Shown: in pieces, positions 12,194 to 21,654 of the stretch
Numbering within the stretch: the stretch's first letter is position 1
Layout: every line of letters starts with the position of its first letter
NCBI GenBank assembly: GCA_021234155.1
Contig: JAJEKV010000231.1
Location: 374,001-438,000, forward strand
Direction: 5' to 3'
DNA length: 64,000 nt
Source: Isoetes taiwanensis
Lineage: Eukaryota; Streptophyta; Lycopodiopsida; Isoetales; Isoetaceae
Position numbers and translations under genes: made by a program
Notes under the pieces: generated by a model
What the model saw: the letters and a program-made list of their open reading frames with translations, nothing else
Databases searched by the model: none
Told to the model about the DNA's origin: nothing

Positions 12194-13634
12194 CTACACG
12201 CGCCTTAAGTTCATCCTCCTCATGCTAACGCGTGCACCGATACTACTTGGCTCTTCATGCGGCACACTTGCAGAAGAATTTAGATGCAATACCGCTTCCA
12301 CTGCATCACCCTCCACAACAATACTGTCACTCTGCATCGAGGCAATGGTGGCATCTTTGTATGTCCCTAAGTTTGAGCATTCACCGATCTTTGCTCCAAT
12401 ATTATCTCCATTAATTGCATCCCCACACTCATCGTCAAAACAAGCTATTGGTGTGCTCCTGGGCGTTAAGATGACGTTCTCAAATTCTCTAGCTAATGCT
12501 CTAGCCTTGGCCATACGTCTTCGATTCTTACGCCGTATCTTCTCCTCCATAGTCTCTCCTTGCTCAGGTGTTTGATAGGTCAAATTTTGTCGTATAACAT
12601 CTGGGGTCCCGCCAAGGTTCACTGAAGTGCCCCACATAGTTACGTCACGTGGTAAACCCCCAGCACGTTCATCATCTCCAATCTCACTTGGCAACAAACT
12701 AATGGCACCCGTACTTGTCGATGCATCAATTGATAAACACTCATTCAATTCATGTTGCAAGCTTCTGACAATACTTCCATAGGTAGTTCCATCTCCCTTG
12801 CACGCACGATCATTCACAACATCATCTTCTCCCTTTCCACGCGCTCGTGCCCTCCATGTTAACTTACGTTTGCGAGCCAGACGCCTCTTTCTAGCTGACT
12901 TTGATTCTTGTTCTGGTGTAACATCTGGGGTCCCGCCAAGGTTCACTGAAGTGCCCCACATAGTTACGTCACGTGGTAAACCCCCAGCACGTTCATCATC
13001 TCCAATCTCACTTGGCAACAAACTAATGGCACCCGTACTTGTCGATGCATCAATTGATAAACACTCATTCAATTCATGTTGCAAGCTTCTGACAATACTT
13101 TCATAGGTAGTTCCATCTCCCTTGCACGCACGATCATTCACAACATCATCTTCTCCCTTTCCCATTTCGTGCCCTCCATGTTAACTTACGTTTGCGAGCC
13201 AGACGCCTCTTTCTAGCTGACTTTGATTCTTGTTCTGGTGTGACACTCATATCCTTGCCAATCGTTCTAGGACTCATGCCTTTTGATGTCACCATAACCT
13301 GATGGCAAACATAAGCATATGGATCCAATTTAAACCCCCCATCTTCCCCATTCTTCAATGCAAAAAGCATCTCGTCAATGACTTCTTTGACATTCCTTAC
13401 TTCCACGAAAGTACTTTCGTTGTAGAAGTTCTCAAGCTTGACCAGCAGCTTATCAATGTCAACCAATGTCATCTCATCTACACATTTTGGACATGGGCGC
13501 CAAGGCTGCCACTCATACCACGACCCCAAGGCTTTGACAACAAAGGAGATGCGACTAACATGCACCTCCTTTCGAATCAGACATTCAGCAACATGGCCGC
13601 CAAAAGCATACCATGGCACCAAAATTTGTACCAT
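12194..13634 (-). pseudogene. Helitron 2 upstream coding region with internal duplication
   Basis: Two overlapping frames (13634-13146, 162 aa, and 13165-12194, 323 aa) form an open region directly upstream of the RepHel. The first part has a CxxC-type WRPCPKC segment and an acidic/hydrophobic stretch. The second has two near-identical blocks of about 80 residues (VVNDRACKGDGTTY to NLGGTPDV) separated by basic KSARKRRLARKRKLTWRAR. It then has a basic RRKNRRRMAKARALAREF segment and a low-complexity tail. Basic segments of this kind are common at the N-terminus of Helitron proteins, so this is probably the N-terminal part of the same polyprotein or a separate first ORF. The frame changes at about 13160 because the two duplicated copies differ by 2 bp. 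Confidence 0.55.
12596..13241. repeat. Tandem duplication of about 324 bp in coding sequence
   Basis: The segment starting AACATCTGGGGTCCCGCC at 12596 restarts at 12920 (period 324 bp, 108 codons). The copies are almost identical over their full length. The clear differences are one substitution near 12776/13100 and a replacement at about 12838-12846 against about 13160-13168, which makes the second copy 2 bp shorter and shifts the frame. Confidence 0.9.
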
Positions 13635-15564
13635 CTACATGCAAATAGGAAAATGAATTAGACCAAGTTTCGGCAAGGACTGGCATGGACATGTGCATAG
13701 TAGAGGACAGTCTAAAGAAGACGTTAATTAAATATCTCATTCAAAAAACATAGCTATAAATCAGAAGCATAGCTAAAAGACAATCCTTTGCAAAATTAAA
13801 CTAAACTAATCCGAAAGCATTTAAAAAGGTACTAACCTTGCAAAAGCTCTTGAATGAACTGTTGGTTTTGTCTGAGCAAGGGAATCAACGCCCGGAAAGC
13901 CGCTGAAAGAAAGAATTAGAATCTGGCTGCTGCCCATGATCAACTTTGATATAACAAAACTGTGCAAATGCTGATTTTCAGTCCTTGGAAATGCAAATGC
14001 AAATGCAAATTCAGTCCTGTAACTCGTTTCAGCCATGCATACATTCAGTAACTCGTTTCTAGTGCTTCATTACAAACTTATAAGTGATGTGTAGACCATA
14101 AGAGCGAGATTTAAGAGGTAAATAATATGAAGGAGGCCTTAAAAAGATCTGCAACAGGTTAAATAGGTTCAGAATCTGTAGCATAAATCCGCATAGATAT
14201 GACTGTTCATTCTCACAAAGGGTCCTCCAGCAGGCAAGTAATCAGTTATTCTACCTGGTAACGCAAGATAAAGTCATTATTTACAAATCCTGAAGCTAGT
14301 GTCTAGACACTTCTATTATACTGTGATGTTGTTATCATGGCATTTATATAAGCTCCAAACATCCGCTATGTTATTTTTAAGTCCTATGAGCATAAAAGAG
14401 TTAATACCAGCAATATACATCTTCAATCATATCACAACGACTAAGAAGAAATAAATAAACTGACTATTTCTGATGTTTATACTGGCCATCTGATATTACA
14501 CCTTAGACCGATTGCTTATGCCGGATCATACCTTACTTACTCTGCCATAATTTCTCTGCTACAGAACTTAAGATCTTATGCCAGTTGCCAAATAAACCAA
14601 TCGACATGATGCAAATGGCTTACAGTAAATACGGCATGTAAGCTTAGAGACAAACCTGAAATCCACTATAGAAGAAACGATGGCATATCTTTTTAGGGAA
14701 AAGAAAAATGCTGGCTGAGGCACATAAGCACAGTTGTGAGCTCAAGAACAGTGGATGCCATCACTAAGAAATGCCAAAGCCATGGAATCCCTAAGAGTAG
14801 ATAAAAATTTGAAAAGAGAAAAGCCTATGCGGTGTGTGTGCGGTCGGGAGAAAAGCCCTGCAAACAAAAAGATAATGTCGCGGCTTTGAGAGAAAAGCTT
14901 ACGCAACCAGCTTCCATGAGTTAATGGGAGAAAAGTTCCAGACAACAAAAGTCGAATGATGTCAAAAACCAAAATTGAATTTGGGTAAAACCAAAATTCT
15001 AGATGTGGTAGTTGCCCAACAGAAGAAGAAACCAAGGTAAGGCCAGACTATTATTGGGCACTATCGGGATGCAGGACATCTGTTACCAGCAACACCCTAA
15101 ACCCATCCAACCAAATTGAAAATAATGCATTTGTTTGGGAATAATGGATCATACCGTATGGTCTGCTCCAATCTGCACCAACGCTCTGTTCCGTAGAAGC
15201 CTCCCCCCTTGTTGCCTGCTCTTTGACGGATCACCAAGTATTAAGGAAGAGAAAAACCTGTTCAACGTTTATGTTAGTCAAACCGAAAGATCCAGCAAAT
15301 GTGTCAAAGCGGCTTCTGTAAGTTATTTTCTACCTTCGTCTCTTGCTGACCTGATGATGTCGCCCAGCGGAAGAGCTCCACAGCTCCCACGATAATCTGA
15401 ACCAACCCAAAGCCGGAGGCGCCAAACCGAAAGAGAGCTGGTCCAAATGCACCAGAAAGAGAGAATTTTGAAAATTCGTCGTCATTCAATATCGTCGGCT
15501 CCGGCAACTTCGAAATCTTCATTAAATGCTGGCAACCACCGGAAGGGGGAATGCATGCGGGAAG
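13635..15564. other. Helitron 2 5' region without recognisable gene
   Basis: AT-rich sequence between the upstream coding region and the Helitron 5' end. I see only short, unconvincing open frames and no domain. It would be expected to hold the promoter and 5' leader of the Rep/helicase transcript. Confidence 0.5.
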
Positions 15565-15586
15565 GGAACGCCGCATGCGGCGTTCC
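15565..15586. repeat. 22-bp perfect palindrome near Helitron 5' end
   Basis: The segment is fully self-complementary: GGAACGCCGCA followed by its exact complement. It sits about 52-73 bp inside the 5' terminus of Helitron 2. Helitron 1 has one arm of the same sequence (GGGAACGCCGCATGCG, about 6924-6939) at the equivalent place. It is likely a subterminal structural element. Confidence 0.8.
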
Positions 15587-15913
15587 ATGCGGCTGCACAG
15601 GCACATTCCCCAACCCCTTACCAAAATAAAAAAGAAGATATTGCTTGTTTTTTGTTAAAAGTCATGTTTTTTTATGATTGGGAATATATATTCAATCATG
15701 TTTTTGGGTTTTCTACTCAAAATATGCTATTTAATTTTCTTGCACAATGAATCTTACGGTTGTCATTATAAATGTTCTAGTTTTGAGATTTTATCTAAAT
15801 TTTTAACACTTTTTCACAACCACCCCTAAAAAGCAATGAAATTTGAGTTTTTGAAAAAGGAATCTGCAATTGCACCACAGGTCATTAGTGCATTTGATCC
15901 GTCACCTTGTTTA

Positions 15914-18006
15914 TTACTGAAAATTTGTTAAGGACTTCGCAAGCTTGCAGCGCCTCTTACAGACCTTACAAAACATGAGAAGGCTAAAGATTAGATGACC
16001 CATTGGAAAGAGAAAGTCCAGGCTGGATTTCAGTCATTAAAGGATGCTTTGACAACCGCTCCAGTTCTGACCTTGCCAGATCCTCAGAAGGATAATTGAG
16101 TTGCCACAGATGCCAGTAAGATCGCTACGGATGGTGTATCAATGCAAGAAGGTAGGGTAATCGTGTATGATTCTAGCAAGATGAACGATGCAGAAGAGTG
16201 ATAACCCATGCATGACCAGGAGTTACTTGCAGTTGTGCGTACCTTGCGTATTTGGAGACATTACTTGCTTGGAGATAATTCCCTGGATATAGATCACCAA
16301 AATCTGCAGTATATCCACGCAATCCCACTTCAATTTTAGGCAGCAACGATGGATGGAATTCCTGGAGAAATATGATTTTGAAGTTGTGTATAAGCCAGAC
16401 AAGCATAATGTTGTTGCCGATGCTCTTTCAAGGCACCCATTTGTCACTCAGGCGCATTGTAATGCGATTTTCACTCTCACCATTGAGTTTGGTAAGCAGA
16501 TAGAGCAAGCTCTTCCGTTAGACCCTGAATTTCAAGAAATATGGCAAAGTCTATTCAATCAGGCTAGAATGGATAAGGAAAGGCAAGCATTTTTCCATTA
16601 TAAGAAGAAAAGTAATCTTCTTTATTGTAAGAATAAGTTATGTGTGCCAGAAACAACAGGAGTTCGCAAGCTCATTCTCCACGACACATATAACAGTCCT
16701 TTAGTGGGGCATACGGGATTTATGAAGACATATTTTAAGATCTGCTCCAGCTATTTTTTGCCAGGGACAAAGAGGCACATTGTGACATACATTAAGCAGT
16801 GTTAGACATGTCAACAGACAAAGGCAGAACAACTGCACATCCCAGGAGAATTGCACCCCTTGGATGTTCCTAATGCAAAGTGGGAAGTAATTACCACGAA
16901 TTTCATCTTGGGGCTTTTGCGCACTCTACGGGGCTTCAATGCTTTGATGGTTGTAGTCGACAAGCTTTCCAAAATGGCACATTTCTTGCCATGTCGAACC
17001 ACAGACACTGCATTATACACTGCCTTGTTGTTCACAAGTGAGATATTCCGCCTTCATGGGATGCCCCCTACCATTATATCGGGCCGGGATCCTAAGTTTG
17101 TTAGTGCATTTTGGAAGGATTTCTTTAGCACTATTCAAACTAAGCTTGCCATGAGCACGACTTATCACCCGCAGACGGATGGCCAAACTGCGTACCAATC
17201 GCATAAGCTATGCTACATAACTATGTCTGGAACAAGCAATCCCAATGGGCAGATTATATCCACTTGGTCGAGTTTGCTTATAACAGTACTAAACAGGAGT
17301 CCTCAAGAATGTCTCCTTTTATGATCAATTATGGCTATCAATGCATTACTCCAGACACGTGGCATAATCCGGTTTCCAAGATGGAAGTCTCTCAGCAGTT
17401 ACTTACAGATATGCAGACTTTGGTCGAAGAAGTTCGAGGGTATTTCTTAGCTGCCAGAACCCGACAAAAGAGCCTTGCCGATAGGCATCATACACCATGA
17501 GAATTTCAAGTTGGCAAATCGATATGGCTAAAGATTAAGGTTAAGCAGGCCAAGCTAAAATTGGCAATTGCAAGAAGCTGGCACATAGATGGGTGGGACC
17601 CTTTGAGATAACTGAGAGGATAGGTTCCCAAGCCTACCAGTTGAACTTATCCGCACATTTGAAGGTCCATAAAGTCTCACGTGAGCCTTCTCAAGAAGCA
17701 TATACCCGATTCGGAAGAGATCCTCAATACGCCAACACTTCTAGAGATGACAGAAGATCAGTTGGAGATTGTTCCTGAGTCTCTCCTTGATCATGCATAT
17801 AAGCAGACCCGCGGGACTCAAATATTGTAGTATTTGGTTAAGTGGAAATATTTACCAACAGAGGATGCAACCTGGGTTCTTAAAGCGGATTTGGATAAGG
17901 CTTACCCGGACTTTATGCGGCAATGCCAAGGCCGAACCATTCATGATGCGATCAACTCCAACTCCAACGGTGAGCAATTTATTGTAGATCCGGCAGGGAT
18001 CATATG
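15914..18006 (+). pseudogene. Ty3/gypsy chromovirus RNase H, integrase and chromodomain remnants
   Basis: This is the right-hand part of the element begun at 1-263. In order: a connection domain (LTLPDPQ at about 16055), RNase H (TDASKIATDG, then DALSRHP at about 16430), an integrase zinc finger (HDTYNSP...H with Cys near 16800-16812), a degenerate integrase core, the YHPQTDGQT motif (about 17165), a GPFEITERIG segment, and a chromodomain (YLVKWKYLPTEDATWVL, about 17830-17885). Stops and shifts occur throughout. Two integrase catalytic Asp positions appear changed (VITTNF where VI-MDF is usual; SGRD where SDRD is usual), so it is dead. It is the same family as the minus-strand element at 53913-61163. 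Confidence 0.88.
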
Positions 18007-18196
18007 AGTGTTCGATCCGCCAGGGATCATGTAAGGGGTTGGCCTAGATGCATCTTAGATGGGGAAATGGGCATATAGGCATTCATGATAGGACGCATTC
18101 ATCTACGGCTATAATGGGAACATTGCCATTTCTTATGCCGAGACAAAACACTACCCTTAGGCGTGATAGGATTTCCTTCATTCCTATTTCTTTTTC

Positions 18197-18566
18197 TTTA
18201 AGGGGGTGGTCCCTTCAACCACACTATTTAAATTATTTTATAAATAATGATGTATTGTATTCTGTAGGCCAGTAGCGCGTACTATGTTATCTGCAGAAGC
18301 TTTGAGGCCTCTGTCTGGGGGCCATCTCTTGTTGGTTTCCATGTGTGCTCTTCTCTATTTCTCTATAATTTTGTGTTAATCATCTGTATTGTCTGTTGTG
18401 AATGGACTGCGGTCCTAAAAGAACTTTGATCACTAATTAGTGTATGTAACTCTGTATTATCTCATGAAGTAATTATACCTGCTATGACTTAATTGTTCTT
18501 GTTACCGGACAACACCTTGTTTTGTTTGCGAGACAAGCTTTGTAAGACCATTGGCTTTAGTAAATA
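18197..18566 (+). mobile_element. Polypurine tract and start of presumed 3' LTR of the split chromovirus
   Basis: TTTAAGGGGG (18197-18206) is a plausible polypurine tract, and the following TGGTCC (18207) a plausible LTR start. About 360 bp follow without coding content before Helitron 3 interrupts at 18567. The 5' LTR is outside the window, so the LTR limits cannot be proved here. Confidence 0.4.
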
Positions 18567-20821
18567 CTAGAAATGAAGCCCAGCATTGCTGGGCATAGCT
18601 AGGAACTGTAAATAATACACTGAAGCAATTGTTAAATGAACTCACATTTTTAAAATTACACAATTAAGAACATTCGACTGCATCTCTCAATTCCTCTTGC
18701 TTTTCTCTTTTCCTTTTACCTGTCCCCACTTTTTTCTTCTTTTATTTTCCTCTTTCCCTGTTTCCCTTTTCCATTTTTCCATTTACCTTTTCCCACTAAC
18801 ACATTTCTTGCATTTCCCTTTTTTATTTTCCCTTTCCCCGTTTTCCCTTTTCTATTTTCCTCTTCCCTTTTCTGTTCTATTTGCCCTTTCCTTTTTCCTT
18901 CCTGCCTTCCTTTTCCCTTTTTCCCTTTTTGTTTTTCAGTTTGCCGCATTTTCCTTTTCCCTTTTTCTATTTTCCTCTTCCTTTTTTTCCTCTTCCCCTC
19001 TCCTGTCTATTTTTCCATTTTACCCTTATTTTTTCCCTTTTCCCGTTTGCCTTTCCCCATGCTTCCTTTTTTCCTGTTCGCTTTTCTCCTTTTTTCCCCT
19101 TTTTTTTTCACGTTTCCCCTTTTTATTTTTCTACTCCCCTCTTTTCCCTTTTCCCTTTTTATTTCCCCTCCCTTATTTCACCTTCTCTTTTTGCCTTCTC
19201 TTTTTCCTTTTACCTTTTTGCATTTTCTTTTTTGTCCCCTTCCCATTGCTTCCCTTTCCACTTCCCCTTTTCTTTTTCCCGATGGCCTTTTTCCCTTTCA
19301 TGTTCCTCCTCCCTAACCATTTTTCTCTTCTCATGTTTTCCTTATATTTCTTCCTCTCACCCTCCTTTTTCCTTTCTCTTTCCCTTTCCTTTTCCCATGC
19401 CCTATTTATCTTCCCTTTTCCCACCATTTTTCCTTTCCCTTTTTCCACCTTTCCCTCTTCTCATTTTCCACATGCCCTTTTTACTTCTTTTTCCTCCTTT
19501 GCTCTTTTCCCTTTCCCATGCCTTCCCTTTTCCCATGTCTTCCCTTTTCCTCTTCCCCTTTTTTTAATTCTCTTTTCCATCTTCTCTCTTCCTCTTTTCT
19601 CCATGCTCTTTTTCTCTTCCGTCTCCCCTTTTCTTTTCCCTTGCCCTTTTCCCATCCTTTCCCCCCTCCCCTTTTCCAATGTCCTTTTTTCGCATCGTTC
19701 CTGACTTCCCCCCCTCCCCCCTCCCTTTCTTTTCTCTTTTATTTATGCCCATTTCCCTTCTCTTCTCGCCACCCTTTTCATGTTCCCCTTTTTTCCCTTC
19801 CCTTTTTCTCTTCCAGATTCCTCGCATCTTCACCCTTTCCCTCTTTCTCTTTTCTTTGTGTCCTTTTCCCTCTTCCCTTTCTCCCTTCCTTTTTTCTTTT
19901 CCCTTACCTTTTCCTGGCATTTTGGAGCTTTTAACTATGGCAAACGATTGCTTTAGGTAAGAGAGCAGAGCTCTAAAATGCTGGGCTTAAAACACATCCA
20001 TCTGCCCTACTAAAATAACTCCACATAGCCGCACCGCAATAGATAGCTGGCGCAATATTCCGCTTTATAAAATAGACGTAATTTGACAATAATTTGAAGC
20101 AAATGTTCATTACAGCTATTAGAGTTGTGCTATTGTTTTTGAGAGCCTGGTTTTATTGTGGAATTCCAAAAAGGGCGTGGCCGTCCAATTTTTGCAACCT
20201 CTGTCTGCACATTTTTTCCTGGCCTTACAGTTGGTGAGGGCCTGGAAGGGGCCGAGTTCTCAGGCGTTTTTGGGCGACAGAAGGATGGCGGCTGAGCGGT
20301 CGGCCAGCGCGTGGAGATTTGCAAGTGATCTGCAGATGGTTTCCGGATTTGGTCCAGCAGTATGGCAACTTCGGATTTGCAGATGGGTGCTTGTAGTTCC
20401 AGAGCAGGAGGGCAGCGATGGCAGAGACATGGATGGGCATAGAGAGTAGTGTGGGCTAGATCAGGGAAGAGAGCAAGGCAGGGAAGAGAGCTTTGAGTTC
20501 AGTTTGGCGCCTTTGCTTCGAATCCGAAGCTTTGAATGTGAAGCTTTATTGCTTTTGGGTTGTCAGCGGATCAAATAGAACTAGATTTGCAGTTGCAGGA
20601 TTCAAAGCTTGTATTCTGAAGCAGGGCAGCCAGAATAATTGAGTTGAAAGTTTAATTCGGCGCCAAGCTTGGCTCCATCGTGTTTAGATGCCATGGCTTT
20701 CTTGCTTCAACGCCATAGCCGGATCAAGGGAGGAGTTCGCCGCACCGCCATTCTCACTGCCACGTGGGTGAGAGGGCATGCCACCTGTACGGCATGTAGG
20801 GGAGCAAGCCAAAATCAACGA
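18567..20821 (-). mobile_element. Helitron 3, non-autonomous (5' end tentative)
   Basis: On the minus strand the 3' terminus is a 7-bp-stem hairpin (GCCCAGC/GCTGGGC, plus-strand 18578-18594), then CTAG (18570-18567) and a flanking T. This is the architecture of Helitrons 1 and 2, with the stem changed by a compensatory pair. A candidate 5' terminus TCGTTGATTTTGG starts at 20821 after a flanking A. It is less similar to the other two, so that boundary is uncertain. The element contains no Rep/helicase. Its interior is dominated by a long polypyrimidine tract and about 0.9 kb of unrecognised sequence. Confidence 0.6.
18690..19915. repeat. Polypyrimidine tract of about 1.2 kb
   Basis: The plus strand is almost exclusively C and T, built from irregular CCCTTTT/TTTTCC words with only scattered A or G. 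It creates long spurious plus-strand frames made of Phe, Leu, Ser and Pro (for example 18697-19704) and Lys/Arg/Glu/Gly-rich frames on the other strand. These are not genes. Such tracts can form triplex (H-DNA) structures and are prone to slippage. Confidence 0.95.
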
Positions 20822-21654
20822 TGCACATCTTTTTTAATTTTTTTTTAAAAACCCATTAGAGTCCAACACCCATTAGAGTTATTAGGACATTGAGTATACA
20901 AAGCTATATACAACAATGTCATGGGGGCTCAATACCTATGGGATAGCAAAAAAAAGGTGGGGGAATAATTTCATCAACAATCATTCCATCACAATTGAGG
21001 GATGAGTTTCTTGGTGACAACTAGTATTCAAAAAATCCCACCTTGTGGGTGAGGTGTGGAGGCAAACAAGTGTTGGCAGTCAAGAACTGAACAATCGCCC
21101 ATTCATTTAGGTGACACGATTTTGGGAGCTGAGCTAGTTGCCACGGACGAGACACATGCTAAGCGTGTGGCCCTAACCGCATCAGTATCCTCCAAGGCAT
21201 GAAGTTGCACGAAGTCCACTATTAACCAAGCCCCCATCAGTATCCTCCGAGTGCAACACCTCCGAGTCATGAAGTTGCACGAAGTCCACCATTAGCCAAG
21301 CAATCATTTGGTTACGTTATTCATAAACAAGCAGCAAAACCAACTGTTTTTTGGTCTCAAACAAGTGTTGCAACTTGCAAGGCATGTATACGGAGCATAG
21401 GCACTATTGACGAAATAGGTGAGCATGCTGTTAAATAGCTACAAGATCCTTATGCCACCCAGATTAACATTCTTGTGTGTAATTGTGTCACGCTTAGAAT
21501 TCCACCATCGAATCTGCCCTATGCTTCAAGCGAGTGAATGAGCTGAAGCTGAGGGGATTAACATAAAAGTTCCATAAGAACCATGAAACTTGAACCACAT
21601 TATCCAACAAATAATTCCATTCAATTCCACTTTTACAAATAATCACATATGTCT
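20822..21654. other. ALG5 downstream region, no gene; local tandem duplication
   Basis: No coding feature is seen. At 21180-21300 a unit of about 60-70 bp containing CATCAGTATCCTCC and GAAGTTGCACGAAGTCCAC is tandemly duplicated with an internal insertion. The 3' UTR of ALG5 must lie at the right end of this stretch, but I see no decisive poly(A) signal. Confidence 0.5.

Larger units (their letters stand above)
7011..15638 (-). mobile_element. Helitron 2, Rep/helicase-bearing, 8628 bp
   Basis: On the minus strand the 5' terminus TCTTCTTTTTTATTTTGG begins at 15638 after a flanking A. The 3' terminus is the hairpin GCCCGGC/GCCGGGC (plus-strand 7024-7040), then CTAG (7014-7011) and a flanking T. 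The ends are nearly the same as those of Helitron 1, which lies only 14 bp away (6997-7010). The element encodes, in transcription order, an N-terminal repeat-containing region (13634-12194), the Rep/helicase (12071-7950) and a short spliced gene (7944-7259). The 5' 2 kb (13635-15564) shows no gene. The Rep/helicase carries several lesions, so this copy is probably no longer autonomous. Confidence 0.9.
264..15910. mobile_element. TIR DNA transposon (non-autonomous), host of two Helitrons
   Basis: The two ends are inverted repeats of about 31 bp with roughly four mismatches: 264-293 begins ACAAGGTGAC, and 15881-15910 ends in its complement GTCACCTTGT. The insertion splits a gypsy pol frame. 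The flanks share TATTA (259-263 and 15912-15916). If the ends are drawn symmetrically the target duplication is TTA (261-263 and 15911-15913), which would suit the PIF/Harbinger superfamily; a 5-bp TATTA duplication is the alternative and leaves a pol sequence of canonical length. Subtracting the two nested Helitrons leaves about 3 kb of the element itself (264-2983, 6997-7010, 15639-15910). No transposase is visible, so it is presumably mobilised in trans. Superfamily is uncertain; the insertion itself is well supported. Confidence 0.75.

Noticed and set aside
12222-12575. Plus-strand ORFs over the Helitron gene
   Set aside because: They are antisense shadows of the minus-strand coding region, which has the recognisable motifs.
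18697-19704. 335-residue plus-strand open frame rich in Phe, Leu, Ser and Pro
   Set aside because: It is the translation of the polypyrimidine tract; all three frames stay open because C/T-only codons contain no stops.
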